Below, one piece after another: positions 30,572-39,705 of a DNA stretch of 64,000 bases. How positions within the stretch are numbered: the stretch's first letter is position 1; the number at the start of each line of letters is the position of its first letter. The stretch lies in NCBI RefSeq assembly GCF_030150155.1, contig NZ_JASLGR010000048.1:5591-69590 (forward strand). The letters run 5' to 3'. A program made the translations under genes and the position numbers. The DNA is from Nocardioides sp. Lineage in GTDB: Bacteria > Actinomycetota > Actinomycetes > Propionibacteriales > Nocardioidaceae. The notes beneath the pieces are model-generated. The model saw only the letters and a list, made by a program, of their open reading frames with translations, was not told where the DNA came from and ran no database searches.

Positions 30572-32116
30572 TCAGTCCAGCAGTCCGTGGCGCCGGGCCA
30601 GCGCGATCGCCTCGTCGCGCGAGGCCGCACCGAGCTTGCGGTACAGCCCCCGCAGCTGGGTCTTGAGGGTGTTCGTGCTGACGTGCAGCGACGAGGCCAG
30701 CTCGGGCAGGGTGCCCGGCCCGGCCAGTGCCACGAGGACCCGGCGCTCGGCGGTGGTCAGCAGCCCCACGGCGTACGCCCGGTGCCGACCCCGCGGCTCG
30801 GGCAGCGCGGCGGCGCCCGCCGCCGCCAGGGCGGTGTGCAGGGCCGCAGGCAGCTGCGCGGTGAGCCGGCGCAGGTCCGGGTCGAGGTGGCGGGCGACCA
30901 CGATCCCCGCGCCGGCCTCGACGTCGATCGCCTCGATCAGGTGGCGTGCTTCCCGCCGGACCCGGGGATGGCGGGCCTCGCGCTCGGCGAGCACCGCGGC
31001 CCGACGTGCCTGGCTGCGGTCGTCGGCGGCCAGGTGGGTGCGCGCGGACACGAGGGTGTCGAGTCCGGGGATCGCCGACGGGGCGATCTGGGCTACGAGT
31101 GGTGCCACCGCGTCGAGGCGGCCCGCGGCGAGCTCGACCTCGGCGCGGGTCAGCAGCGCGAAGGTGTGGTGCATCGACCCGGTCGGGCCGAGGTCGCGGT
31201 GCCGGTCCAGGGTGGCCGCGACCAGGTCGCAGGCCCGGTCGATCGCTCCGACGTCGACCAGGTGCCGGCTGATCGCCCACAGCGCCAGCGGCCAGAGCTC
31301 GTCGTAGGCCAGGGTCGGCTGCAGGCGGTCGACCAGACCGTCGGCGACGGTGTCGTCGAGGTGGTCCGAGGCGATCAGCAGGTCGGCGATCAGGACCGGC
31401 CGGGCCATCGTGTCGGCCTCGATCAGGGTCGCGGTGTGGGTGGCGATCCCGGACCAGGCCAGCTGCCAGCGGCCCAGCTCCTGGTGGTCGCCGAGCAGGG
31501 CGGCCAGGAGGACGCCGTACGGCGCTGCCGACGGCCCCGCGTAGCCGGTCACGTCCTCGGCACGGGCGGTCCAGGCGTGCTCGACGTCGAGTCGGGCACG
31601 GTCGAGGTCGCCGGCGTGCAGGGCCGCCTGGGCCGCCTGCAGGTGCCAGTAGGCGACGAGCTCGACGGTGGGGGAGAAGCGGGTGCCGCAGGTGGCCTCC
31701 AGCAGCGGCCGCGACCGCTCCGCCAGCCGTACGCCGTCACGGGCCCGCCCCGCGGTGCGCAGGGAGACCATCGCCAGGATCGCGGCCTCGACCAGCGGTC
31801 GGCCCCGACCGGCGCGGATGGTCGCCCGCACCTGGTCGGGCCCTGCAGGCAGGCGGACCCGGTCGGGGTCGTGCGGGAGGCCGCCGATCGCCTCGGCGAT
31901 CAGACCGGCGCGGGGCGTGGGCGCGAGCTCGGCGGCGCTCGCCGACCCGGTCAGGTCGAAGACCAGCTCGTGGACGCTGCGGTCGAAGATCAGGGTGCAC
32001 CAGTGCCGCTCGACCAGGCCGAGTGCCTCGGCGCGTGCGCCGGCGTCGTAGGCCCTGCGGAACGCCGCGGAGGGGCCGCTCGGGCCGGGCGGCTCCGGGG
32101 TCAGGGAGAAGCTCAT
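30572..32116 (-). CDS. LuxR-family transcriptional regulator without a recognisable ATPase domain
   Basis: The 514-residue protein ends in a LuxR helix-turn-helix (LTTAERRVLVALAGPGTLPELASSLHVS, then TNTLKTQLRGLYRKLGAASRDEAIALA). The long N-terminal part is helical with Ala/Leu-rich repeats like the TPR-type region of MalT/LAL regulators. The Walker A/B NTPase of LAL proteins is missing, so this is a short form. The ATG at 32116 follows AAGGG; the open frame upstream overlaps the rplJ leader and is unlikely. It is transcribed against the ribosomal genes and splits rplKA from rplJL. Ligand and targets are unknown. Confidence 0.8.
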   Translation of the reverse strand: MSFSLTPEPPGPSGPSAAFRRAYDAGARAEALGLVERHWCTLIFDRSVHELVFDLTGSASAAELAPTPRAGLIAEAIGGLPHDPDRVRLPAGPDQVRATIRAGRGRPLVEAAILAMVSLRTAGRARDGVRLAERSRPLLEATCGTRFSPTVELVAYWHLQAAQAALHAGDLDRARLDVEHAWTARAEDVTGYAGPSAAPYGVLLAALLGDHQELGRWQLAWSGIATHTATLIEADTMARPVLIADLLIASDHLDDTVADGLVDRLQPTLAYDELWPLALWAISRHLVDVGAIDRACDLVAATLDRHRDLGPTGSMHHTFALLTRAEVELAAGRLDAVAPLVAQIAPSAIPGLDTLVSARTHLAADDRSQARRAAVLAEREARHPRVRREARHLIEAIDVEAGAGIVVARHLDPDLRRLTAQLPAALHTALAAAGAAALPEPRGRHRAYAVGLLTTAERRVLVALAGPGTLPELASSLHVSTNTLKTQLRGLYRKLGAASRDEAIALARRHGLLD

Positions 32117-32329
32117 CGGGGCCCTTCGGAGCAGGGGTCGGGGCAGGGTTCGGGGCAGGGGAGGGAGGGGAGGGTGAAGGCGGGGTGAAAACGGGCCGAG
32201 ACGGGTGAAATCTATCGCCCCTCGGTCAGGTCCTGGGACCTGCGGCCGAGTGCCGGGACAGCCGGTCGGCGCGGCGGGTGCCTCGGAGGGGGAGGCATCG
32301 TCCCGCCGGCCGGTGAGGTCCTTCGCGAT

Positions 32330-32358
32330 TTGGATCGGTGCGGCGGACGCCGTACTGT
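32330..32358 (+). promoter_or_regulatory. Promoter of rplJ-rplL
   Basis: TTGGAT (32330-32335) and TACTGT (32353-32358) are 17 bases apart, about 200 bases before rplJ. Confidence 0.65.
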
Positions 32359-32483
32359 CAGTCCCTGAAACCAGAGACCGCCGGTTATCTGAGGGCATCA
32401 GCCTGATGATCGAAGGGTTCGCGAGAGCGAGCGGCCTGCGCAGGATTCAGAGTACGAACCCAGCAGTTCATCTGCGAAGTCCA

Positions 32484-32510
32484 CGCCCTGAGCCTGTGCT
32501 CAGGGCGTTT
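32484..32510 (+). terminator. Attenuator-like hairpin in the rplJ leader
   Basis: CGCCCTGAGC (32484-32493) pairs perfectly with GCTCAGGGCG (32498-32507), loop CTGT, followed by TTTGTCGTT. This intrinsic-terminator-like structure sits 47 bases before rplJ, inside the leader, which suggests attenuation. Confidence 0.7.
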
Positions 32511-32556
32511 GTCGTTGTGGAGCCGCGGAGGTCTCGTCCACGGAAGAAGGAGACCC

Positions 32557-33201
32557 ATGGCGCGGGCAGAACGTAACGCCGCCGTCGCGGAGATCGTTGA
32601 CGAGTTCAACGCCTCCGCCGGTGCCGTGCTGACCGAGTACCGCGGTCTCACCGTCAAGGAGCTGCAGACGCTGCGTCGCTCCCTCGGTGCGAACGCCAAC
32701 TACGCCGTGGTCAAGAACACGCTGACCAAGATCGCCGCCAACCAGGCTGGCTTCACTGGTCTCGATGACTACCTTGCTGGCCCGACCGCCGTTGCCTTCA
32801 TCAAGGGCGACGCTGTCGAGGTTGCCAAGGGTCTGCGTGACTTTGCCAAGGCTAACCCCGCCCTTGTGATCAAGGGTGGATTCCTGGACGGCAAGGCCCT
32901 CGACGCCAAGGAGGTCGGCAAGCTCGCTGACCTCGAGTCGCGCGAGGTTCTTCTTGCCAAGCTGGCCGGCGCCATGCAGGCGTCGCTGGCCCAGGCGCTG
33001 TACGTCTTCAACGCCCTGCCCACCAAGGCCGCGCAGCTTGCTGCCGCCCTGCAGGTCAAGGCCACCGAAGACCCCACGATCCTCGCAGGTGGTGCCGGTG
33101 CTCCGGCTGCCGCCGAGGAGGCTGCCACCGAGGTCGCTGCTGAGGAGGCTCCCGTCGAGGAGACCACCGAGGCCGCTGCCGAGGAGACCACCGAAGCCTG
33201 A
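32557..33201 (+). CDS. rplJ: 50S ribosomal protein L10 (uL10)
   Basis: The 214-residue protein starts MARAERNAAVAEIVDEFNAS, with LTEYRGLTVKELQTLRRSL (about residues 26-44), YAVVKNTLTKIAA (about 50-62) and GGFLDGKALDAKEV. Its C-terminal helix binds L7/L12. Compared with the E. coli protein (about 165 residues) it has a C-terminal Glu/Ala/Thr tail of about 40 residues, common in actinobacteria. The ATG at 32557 has GAAGGAG upstream; an earlier in-frame Met at 32509 lies inside the leader and was rejected. Confidence 0.95.
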   Translation: MARAERNAAVAEIVDEFNASAGAVLTEYRGLTVKELQTLRRSLGANANYAVVKNTLTKIAANQAGFTGLDDYLAGPTAVAFIKGDAVEVAKGLRDFAKANPALVIKGGFLDGKALDAKEVGKLADLESREVLLAKLAGAMQASLAQALYVFNALPTKAAQLAAALQVKATEDPTILAGGAGAPAAAEEAATEVAAEEAPVEETTEAAAEETTEA

Positions 33202-33279
33202 CCTCTCGGTCAGCTCGGACACCACCTGAAACCCCGGCCTCTCGTCGTACGACGAGGGCCACATTGAAAGGAAGCCAAC

Positions 33280-33669
33280 ATGGCTAAGCTCAGCACCGCA
33301 GAGCTGCTCGACGCGTTCAAGGAGCTCACCCTCATCGAGCTCTCCGAGTTCGTGAAGGAGTTCGAGGAGACGTTCGGCGTCACCGCCGCCGCTCCGGTCG
33401 CCGTTGCCGCTGCCCCGGCCGCCGGTGGCGCTGCTGGTGGCGACGACGCTGCCGCTCAGGACGAGTTCGACGTCATCCTCGAGGACGCTGGCGACAAGAA
33501 GATCAACGTCATCAAGGAGGTGCGCGCCCTGACCTCCCTCGGTCTGAAGGAGGCCAAGGACCTCGTTGAGGCCGCGCCGAAGGCCCTCCTCGAGAAGGTC
33601 TCCAAGGACGCCGCTGAGAAGGCGAAGGAGGCCCTCGAGGCCGCCGGCGCCAAGGTCACCCTCAAGTGA
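33280..33669 (+). CDS. rplL: 50S ribosomal protein L7/L12 (bL12)
   Basis: This 129-residue protein has the L10-binding N-terminal dimer domain (AKLSTAELLDAFKELTLIEL), an Ala/Gly-rich hinge (about residues 38-58) and the factor-binding C-terminal domain (EFDVILEDAGDKKINVIKEV, then GLKEAKDLVEAAPKALLEKV). It recruits translational GTPases. It lies 78 bases after rplJ and is followed by a strong terminator. Confidence 0.97.
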   Translation: MAKLSTAELLDAFKELTLIELSEFVKEFEETFGVTAAAPVAVAAAPAAGGAAGGDDAAAQDEFDVILEDAGDKKINVIKEVRALTSLGLKEAKDLVEAAPKALLEKVSKDAAEKAKEALEAAGAKVTLK

Positions 33670-33707
33670 CCTCTGGGGTAACCCAGCGCTGACGCGTTTT
33701 TCTGTCG

Positions 33708-33739
33708 CAGGGGCGACCACCTTCGGGTGGTCGCCCCTG
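33708..33739 (+). terminator. Terminator after rplL
   Basis: A 14-bp perfect stem CAGGGGCGACCACC (33708-33721) with 33726-33739 and a stable TTCG loop, followed by TGTCATTT. It separates the ribosomal genes from the mce locus. Confidence 0.88.
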
Positions 33740-33923
33740 TGTCATTTCCCGCTGTACGCCGCCACCTCCCGGCCCCGCCGGAGGGCTGTCAATGACCGTT
33801 CAGGTCCATGTTTCAGGACCGCTCGGCCCACGACCCGCGCCCTGCTCCGCCCGTAACCTCGATCACACTCGGGCGTTGTGACTGATCAGTAGCAATCAGG
33901 CCAGGGATGGGAGGTCGATGGTC

Positions 33924-34895
33924 ATGGGCGTCGACATCAAGATCGAGCACCTCACGAAGAGCTTCGGCAAGCAGCTGATCTGGGGGGACGTCTCGCTGAC
34001 GGTCCCCGCCGGGGAGATCTGCGTGATGCTCGGGCCCTCGGGCACCGGCAAGTCGGTGCTGCTCAAGACCCTGATCGGCCTGATCAAGCCCGACCAGGGC
34101 GCCGTCGTGATCGAGGGCACCGACCTGGTCTCCTGCTCGGAGAAGGAGCTCTACGAGCTGCGCAAGTTGTTCGGCGTGCTGTTCCAGGATGGCGCGATGT
34201 TCGGCTCGATGAACCTCTACGACAACGTCGCCTTCCCGCTGCGTGAGCACACCAAGAAGTCCGAGTCCGACATCCGCAAGATCGTGATGGAGAAGATGGA
34301 CCTGGTCGGTCTCGTCGGGGCGGAGGACAAGCTCCCCGGTGAGATCTCGGGCGGTATGCGCAAGCGCGCCGGCCTGGCCCGCGCCCTGGTGCTCGACCCG
34401 GAGATCATCCTCTTCGACGAGCCCGACTCGGGTCTGGACCCGGTCCGCACCGCGTTCCTGAACCAGCTGATCGTCGACCTCAACGCGCAGATCGACGCCA
34501 CCTTCCTGATCGTCACTCACGACATCAACACCGCCCGCACGGTGCCCGACAACATCGGCCTGCTCTACCACAAGCACCTGGCCATGTTCGGGCCGCGCGA
34601 GATGCTGCTCAGCTCCGAGGAGCCCGTCGTGCGGCAGTTCCTCAACGCGCAGCGGGTCGGCCCGATCGGTATGAGCGAGGAGAAGGACGCCGACCAGCTC
34701 GCCGCGGAGAAGGACATGGACCTCCCGCCGCTGCCGCCGATCGCGCTCCAGCTCGACCCGTCCAACGGCATCCCGCGGCGCAGCCAGCGACCCGCGGGGG
34801 AGTGGTGCCGGCTCAACGGCGTCGTACCGCCGCCCGGGTCGTTCCAGCCGGACTCGGTCCTGGCCGGGGGCAGGAGCGCCTCCGCGGAGGCCTGA
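33924..34895 (+). CDS. Mce-system ABC transporter ATPase (MceG/Mkl, MlaF-like)
   Basis: The 323-residue ATPase powers lipid transport by the Mce complex. Walker A GPSGTGKS (about residues 38-45), signature SGGMRKRAGLARAL (about 140-153), Walker B EIILFDEPDSGLDP (about 158-171) and the His switch ITHD-like IVTHD are present. A C-terminal extension of about 70 residues beyond the NBD is usual for Mkl/MceG. ATG 33924 lies nine bases after GGGAGG; the ATG at 33918 is too close to it. In M. tuberculosis mkl also lies between rplL and rpoB. Three bases separate it from the first permease gene. Confidence 0.9.
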   Translation: MGVDIKIEHLTKSFGKQLIWGDVSLTVPAGEICVMLGPSGTGKSVLLKTLIGLIKPDQGAVVIEGTDLVSCSEKELYELRKLFGVLFQDGAMFGSMNLYDNVAFPLREHTKKSESDIRKIVMEKMDLVGLVGAEDKLPGEISGGMRKRAGLARALVLDPEIILFDEPDSGLDPVRTAFLNQLIVDLNAQIDATFLIVTHDINTARTVPDNIGLLYHKHLAMFGPREMLLSSEEPVVRQFLNAQRVGPIGMSEEKDADQLAAEKDMDLPPLPPIALQLDPSNGIPRRSQRPAGEWCRLNGVVPPPGSFQPDSVLAGGRSASAEA

Positions 34896-34898
34896 CCC

Positions 34899-35684
34899 GT
34901 GTCAGCTCTGTCAGCCGCACGGGTGCTTCGGCCCGTCGGGACCGCAGGCAGGTTCTTCGCCTTCGCGCTCGACGTGTTCCGCAGTCTCTTCCGTCGGCCC
35001 TTCCAACTCCGCGAGTTCATCCAGCAGGCCTGGTTCATCGCGTCGGTGACGATCGTGCCCACCGCCCTGGTCGCGATCCCCTTCGGCGCGGTGATCGCGC
35101 TCCAGGTCGGCGGTCTGATCAAGCAGTTCGGTGCCCAGTCCTTCGTCGGCTCGGCCAGTGTCCTGGCCGTGGTCCGCGAGGCCGGCCCGATCGCGACCGC
35201 GCTGCTGATCGCCGGTGCCGGTGGCTCGGCCATCGCCGCCGACCTCGGCGCCCGCAAGATCCGTGAGGAGCTCGACGCGATGATGGTGCTCGGGATCGAC
35301 CCGATCCAGCGCCTGGTCGTGCCCCGGGTGCTGGCCTGCATGCTGGTCTCGGTCTTCCTCAACGGCCTGGTCAGCGTCGTCGGCGTGGCCGGTGGCTACG
35401 TCTTCAACGTGGTCATCCAGGGCGGCACACCGGGCTCCTACCTGGCGAGCTTCACCGCCCTGGCGCAGCTGCCCGACGTGTGGCAGGGCCTGGCCAAGGC
35501 GTTGGTCTTCGGCCTGATCGCCGCGATCGTGGCGTCGTACATGGGGATGAACGCGGCCGGTGGCCCGAAGGGGGTCGGCGACGCGGTCAACATGTCGGTC
35601 GTCGTCACCTTCATGCTGCTCTTCGTCGCGAACTTCGTGATGAGCGCGATCTACTTCCAGTTCGTCCCCTCGAAGACAGGGTGA
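34899..35684 (+). CDS. MlaE/YrbE-family permease A
   Basis: The 261-residue membrane protein has the MlaE permease pattern: REFIQQAWFIASVTIVPTAL (about residues 40-60), VREAGPIATALLIAGAGGSAIAADLGARKIREELDAMMVLGIDP (about 90-133, containing the E-x-D-A coupling helix that contacts the ATPase) and several further membrane spans ending near residue 255. GTG start. It is the first of the YrbEA/YrbEB pair that forms the heteromeric transmembrane domain of Mce importers. Confidence 0.9.
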   Translation: MSALSAARVLRPVGTAGRFFAFALDVFRSLFRRPFQLREFIQQAWFIASVTIVPTALVAIPFGAVIALQVGGLIKQFGAQSFVGSASVLAVVREAGPIATALLIAGAGGSAIAADLGARKIREELDAMMVLGIDPIQRLVVPRVLACMLVSVFLNGLVSVVGVAGGYVFNVVIQGGTPGSYLASFTALAQLPDVWQGLAKALVFGLIAAIVASYMGMNAAGGPKGVGDAVNMSVVVTFMLLFVANFVMSAIYFQFVPSKTG

Positions 35685-35688
35685 CGCG

Positions 35689-36537
35689 ATGAGCCTCCTG
35701 ACCTCGATGAGCGCCACCGTGAGCAACGTGGTGCGCAAGCCGATGAACGGCCTGGACCACCTCGGCCGCGAGCTGGCGTTCTACCTCAAGGCGCTGGCCT
35801 GGATGCCGCGTGCCGCCCGGCGCTACCGCAAGGAGGTCGCCCGGCTGCTGGCCGAGGTGACCCTGGGCAGCGGTGCCCTGGCCGTGATCGGCGGCACCGT
35901 CGGCGTGATCACCGCGATGACCTTCTTCACCGGCACCGAGGTGGGGCTGCAGGGCTACGCCGCCCTCAACCAGCTCGGCACCAGTGCCTTCTCGGGCTTC
36001 ATCAGCGCCTACTTCAACACCCGCGAGATCGCCCCGCTGGTCTCCTCGATCGCCCTGGCCGCCACGGTCGGCTGCGGCTTCACCGCACAGCTCGGCGCGA
36101 TGCGGATCTCCGAGGAGGTCGACGCGCTCGAGGTGATGGCGGTGCCGTCGATGCCGTTCCTGGTCACCACCCGGATCCTGGCCGGCCTGATCGCGATCGT
36201 GCCGCTCTACGTGCTCGGCCTGCTGTCGTCGTACTTCGCGACGCGGGTGACGGTGACCACGATCTTCGGTCAGTCCACCGGCACCTACGACCACTACTTC
36301 ACCACCTTCCTGCCGCCCGGCGACGTGCTGTGGTCCTTCGGCAAGGTGCTGGTCTTCAGCATCGTGGTGATCCTGATCCACTGCTACCACGGCTACAACG
36401 CGTCGGGCGGTCCTGCCGGTGTCGGTGTCGCGGTGGGCCGCGCGGTGCGCACCAGCATCGTGGCGGTCACCGTGCTCGACCTCTTCCTGTCGATGGCGAT
36501 CTGGGGCACGGCGACGACGGTGAGGCTGGCGGGATGA
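35689..36537 (+). CDS. MlaE/YrbE-family permease B
   Basis: This 282-residue paralogue of the preceding permease carries the N-terminal amphipathic region (LDHLGRELAFYLKALAWMPRAARRYRKEV, about 20-48), the first span GSGALAVIGGTVGVITAM, and the family block NTREIAPLVSSIALAATVGCGFTAQLGAMRISEEVDALEVMAV (about 105-147). Four bases separate it from YrbEA, and its stop overlaps the MceA start (ATGA), so the permease and first substrate-binding protein are coupled. Confidence 0.9.
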   Translation: MSLLTSMSATVSNVVRKPMNGLDHLGRELAFYLKALAWMPRAARRYRKEVARLLAEVTLGSGALAVIGGTVGVITAMTFFTGTEVGLQGYAALNQLGTSAFSGFISAYFNTREIAPLVSSIALAATVGCGFTAQLGAMRISEEVDALEVMAVPSMPFLVTTRILAGLIAIVPLYVLGLLSSYFATRVTVTTIFGQSTGTYDHYFTTFLPPGDVLWSFGKVLVFSIVVILIHCYHGYNASGGPAGVGVAVGRAVRTSIVAVTVLDLFLSMAIWGTATTVRLAG

Positions 36538-37628
36538 GCGCCCTCAAGTTCCGTGCGCTCGGTGTCTGCTTCCTCGCCCTGATGATCGGCGGGGTGTGGC
36601 TGACCTACGCCGTGTTCACCAAGAAGTTCACCTCGTACGACGAGGTGACGCTCCAGACCACGACGCTCGGCCTGCAGCTGCCCGACCGGGCGGACGTGAA
36701 GATCCGCGGCGTCCTGATCGGCGAGGTGCTCAAGACCACGGCGACGGCCGACGGCGCCACCCTCACCCTCGGGATCAAGCCCAGCCAGCTCCACACGGTG
36801 CCGGCCAACGTCACCGGGGCGATCCTGCCCAAGACCCTCTTCGGCGAGAAGTACGTCTCCCTCGACATCCCCGCGACCCCGTCGTCGCAGTCCCTGCGGA
36901 CCGGGGCGGTGATCGCGAAGACCCACGTCGCCACCGAGCTGGAGGCGGTCCTGACCGACCTCTACCCGCTGCTGCGCGCCGTCGACCCGGCCGACCTCAA
37001 CATGACCCTCAACGCCGTCTCGACCTCGTTGGAGGGACGCGGCGCCGAGCTCGGCTCGACCCTGGAGACGGCCGACGGCTACCTGAAGAAGCTCAACCCG
37101 CAGCTGCCCGAGCTGATCGACGACCTGCGCAAGACCGCCACCGTGTCGAACACGTACAGCTCGATCATGCCGAAGCTCGCCCAGATCCTGCGCGACTCGA
37201 TCATCACCACCGGAACGCTCAAGGAGCAGCAGCAGCCCGTGCACGACCTGCTCACCAACGTCACCGGCCTGTCCAACACCGCCAAGGCGTTCCTGCTCGC
37301 CAACGAGGGCAGCCTGACCAGCCTGGCCCAGATCAACGACGGCCTGCTCTCCAACGCCGCCCGGTACTCCCCGGAGTTCCCGTGCCTGCTCGGTGGCCTC
37401 GACGCCCTGGGCCAGCGCGAGTCGGGGGTCTTCCGCAACTACACGCTGCACATCGTGCTGGAGACGCTGGCCAAGCAGCCGCGGACCTACACCGCCGCCG
37501 ACAAGCCGGTGCTGCGCGAGGACCGGGGTCCGACCTGCGGTCACCTGCCGACCCCGAACTGGTCCCAGGCCAACCCGCTGCGGGTGGTCCCGCAGGTCGA
37601 CGACGGCGTCCAGGGGGCCGTCCGATGA
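36534..37628 (+). CDS. MCE family protein A
   Basis: The 364-residue protein has one N-terminal membrane span (about residues 8-27), an MCE domain (VTLQTTTLGLQLPDRADVKIRGVLIGEV ... LPKTLFGEKYVSLDIP, about 35-115) and a helical region with coiled-coil character to about residue 290. By family it is one of six Mce subunits that build a hexameric periplasmic lipid conduit. The start at 36534 overlaps the permease stop. Letter assignment follows gene order. Confidence 0.88.
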   Translation: MSALKFRALGVCFLALMIGGVWLTYAVFTKKFTSYDEVTLQTTTLGLQLPDRADVKIRGVLIGEVLKTTATADGATLTLGIKPSQLHTVPANVTGAILPKTLFGEKYVSLDIPATPSSQSLRTGAVIAKTHVATELEAVLTDLYPLLRAVDPADLNMTLNAVSTSLEGRGAELGSTLETADGYLKKLNPQLPELIDDLRKTATVSNTYSSIMPKLAQILRDSIITTGTLKEQQQPVHDLLTNVTGLSNTAKAFLLANEGSLTSLAQINDGLLSNAARYSPEFPCLLGGLDALGQRESGVFRNYTLHIVLETLAKQPRTYTAADKPVLREDRGPTCGHLPTPNWSQANPLRVVPQVDDGVQGAVR

Positions 37629-38677
37629 GCCGCACGGGCCTGGACAAGAAGACCGCGAAGGACCTGGTCCGGCTGCTGATCTTCATCGTCGTCACCGCGA
37701 TGGCCACCGGCCTGCTGGTGCTCACCATCGGCAACATCTCCTTCGGCGGCTCGAACCGCTACGAGGCGGTCTTCTCCGACGCCACCGGGATGAACAAGGG
37801 CGACGACGTCCGGATCGCCGGGGTCAAGGTCGGCACGGTCAAGGACATCCAGATCAAGGACCGGACCAAGGCGTTGGTGACCTTCACCGTCGCTGACGAC
37901 CAGCACCTGGCCGATGCCACGAAGGCGACGATCCGCTATCGCAACCTGGTCGGGCAGCGCTACCTCGCGCTCACCGACACCCTCGACAGCGGGGCGCGGA
38001 TGAGGCCCGGGCAGACCATCCCGATCACCCAGACCCAGCCCTCGCTCGACCTGAGCACCCTGTTCAACGGCTTCAAGCCGCTCTTCCAGGCGCTCTCGCC
38101 CGACGACATCAACAAGCTCTCCTACGAGATCATCCAGGTCTTCCAGGGGGAGGGTGGCACCCTGGAGAGCCTGCTCTCCCACACCGCCTCGGTGACCCAG
38201 ACGCTCTCCTCGCGCGACGCGGTGATCAACTCCCTGATCGACAACCTGAACCAGGTGCTCAACCACCTCGGCGACCGCGACACCCAGCTCTCCTCCCTGA
38301 TCACCACGTTCCGTCAGTTCGTCGGCGGACTGGCCAAGGACAAGGACGCCATCCTGGGCTCCCTCGACCAGATCTCCGAGGTCTCGGTGCAGACCGCCGA
38401 CCTGCTCAAGGGGATCCGGGACCCGTTCCCCGACGACGTGAAGCAGCTGCGCGCCCTGGCCGACAACCTCAACAACGGTCGCAGCGAGCTCGACCGGGCG
38501 CTCCAGGTGCTGCCGATCAAGCTGAACAAGATCGGTAATACGGCCAGCTACGGCTCGTGGTTCAACTTCTTCCTGTGCGACTTCAACGGTGTGGTGAAGC
38601 TGCCCGGCAACCAGCAGATCAAGCTCGGTACGTCGACCCTGAACCTCAACACCGGGACGAGGTGCAAGCTCGGATGA
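37625..38677 (+). CDS. MCE family protein B
   Basis: The 350-residue protein shows an N-terminal membrane helix (about 16-38, LLIFIVVTAMATGLLVLTIG), the MCE domain (RYEAVFSDATGMNKGDDVRIAGVKVGTVKDI, about 45-75; RYRNLVGQRYLALTD, about 103-117) and a long alpha-helical needle-like region (about 130-290). The Cys pair near the C-terminus (FFLCDFNG and GTRCKLG) may form a disulfide. Start and stop codons overlap both neighbours by four bases (ATGA). Confidence 0.88.
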   Translation: MSRTGLDKKTAKDLVRLLIFIVVTAMATGLLVLTIGNISFGGSNRYEAVFSDATGMNKGDDVRIAGVKVGTVKDIQIKDRTKALVTFTVADDQHLADATKATIRYRNLVGQRYLALTDTLDSGARMRPGQTIPITQTQPSLDLSTLFNGFKPLFQALSPDDINKLSYEIIQVFQGEGGTLESLLSHTASVTQTLSSRDAVINSLIDNLNQVLNHLGDRDTQLSSLITTFRQFVGGLAKDKDAILGSLDQISEVSVQTADLLKGIRDPFPDDVKQLRALADNLNNGRSELDRALQVLPIKLNKIGNTASYGSWFNFFLCDFNGVVKLPGNQQIKLGTSTLNLNTGTRCKLG

Positions 38678-39705
38678 CACGACGGATGAGGTGGCCGCTG
38701 GCCCGCTCCGGCGCGGGCGTGCCCGGGGGAGGACGCCCGGCGTTCAAGCCGTTCCGCGAGCGCAACCCGATCACGGTCGGGGCCGTCTGCCTGGCGGTCC
38801 TCGCCCTGCTGATGCTGGCCGCGTTCAAGGCCCAGGACCTGCCGCTGATCGGCGGCGGCACCAAGTACTACGCCGACTTCGCCGAGGCCGGTGGCCTCAA
38901 GACCGGCGACGAGGTCAGGATCGCCGGGGTCCGGGTCGGCAAGGTCGACCAGATCGCCCTGGACCACGGGCACGTCAAGGTGCGACTGCGGCTCAAGACC
39001 GACTCCGCGTTCGGCCCCGACACCCGGGCCACGATCAAGGTCAAGACCCTGCTCGGCTCGATGTTCGTCGCCCTGGAGCCGGCCGGCGACGGTCAGCTGA
39101 AGAAGGGCGCCGAGATCCCGGTCTCCCGCACCACCTCGCCGTACGACGTCGTGCAGGCGTTCACCGGACTGGCCGACACCGCCGGCGCCATCGACAGCAA
39201 CCAGCTCGCCGAGGCCCTGACCACGCTCTCGGACCTGACCCGGACCACCCCTGACTCCTTCAAGCAGGCGCTCAGCGGGGTCTCGGCGCTGTCGCGGAAC
39301 CTGGCCGCCAAGGACCAGCAGATCGGCACCCTGCTGACCAACCTGCAGCGGGTCTCGAAGGTGCTCGACGAGCGTGACGGCGACATCGTCGCCCTGATGA
39401 AGGACGCCGACAGCCTCTTCACCGCCCTGGTCGCCCGGCGCCAGGCGGTGCACGACCTGCTGAGCTCCACCTCGAGCCTGTCCCAGCAGCTCAGCGGGCT
39501 GATCACCGAGAGCCGCGCCGACCTCAACCCGGCGCTGACCCAGGTGAAGAACGTGCTCGGCGTACTGGAGAAGAACGAGGACAACATCGATGAGAGCCTG
39601 CGGCTGATGGCGCCGTTCTACCGGCTGTTCAGCAACGTGCTCGGCAACGGTCCCTGGTTCGACTCCTACATCCAGAACATCCCTCCCGTTCCGGCGGTGG
39701 GCTGA
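38674..39705 (+). CDS. MCE family protein C
   Basis: The 343-residue protein has a cytoplasmic basic N-terminus, a membrane span (about residues 35-53, ITVGAVCLAVLALLMLAAF), the MCE domain (YYADFAEAGGLKTGDEVRIAGVRVGKVDQI, about 67-96; KVKTLLGSMFVALEP) and a helical C-terminal half ending with FRLFSN-like FYRLFSNVLGNGPWFDSYIQN. The last motif is typical of MceC. The ATG at 38674 overlaps the preceding stop, and its own stop shares one base with the MceD start. Confidence 0.87.
   Translation: MTRRMRWPLARSGAGVPGGGRPAFKPFRERNPITVGAVCLAVLALLMLAAFKAQDLPLIGGGTKYYADFAEAGGLKTGDEVRIAGVRVGKVDQIALDHGHVKVRLRLKTDSAFGPDTRATIKVKTLLGSMFVALEPAGDGQLKKGAEIPVSRTTSPYDVVQAFTGLADTAGAIDSNQLAEALTTLSDLTRTTPDSFKQALSGVSALSRNLAAKDQQIGTLLTNLQRVSKVLDERDGDIVALMKDADSLFTALVARRQAVHDLLSSTSSLSQQLSGLITESRADLNPALTQVKNVLGVLEKNEDNIDESLRLMAPFYRLFSNVLGNGPWFDSYIQNIPPVPAVG

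Larger units (their letters stand above)
32117..32556 (+). other. Leader and promoter region of rplJL
   Basis: This 440-base gap between the LuxR gene and rplJ has no gene. It carries a promoter (32330-32358) and about 150 bases of leader with the hairpin at 32484-32507. L10 leaders that bind the L10-L12 complex are known in bacteria. The general layout fits, but I cannot verify the kink-turn by eye. Confidence 0.55.

Noticed and set aside
33740..33917. Lipid-responsive (KstR-like) operator before the mce locus
   Set aside because: I looked for a T-rich palindrome with AAC/GTT halves before the ATPase gene and found none.
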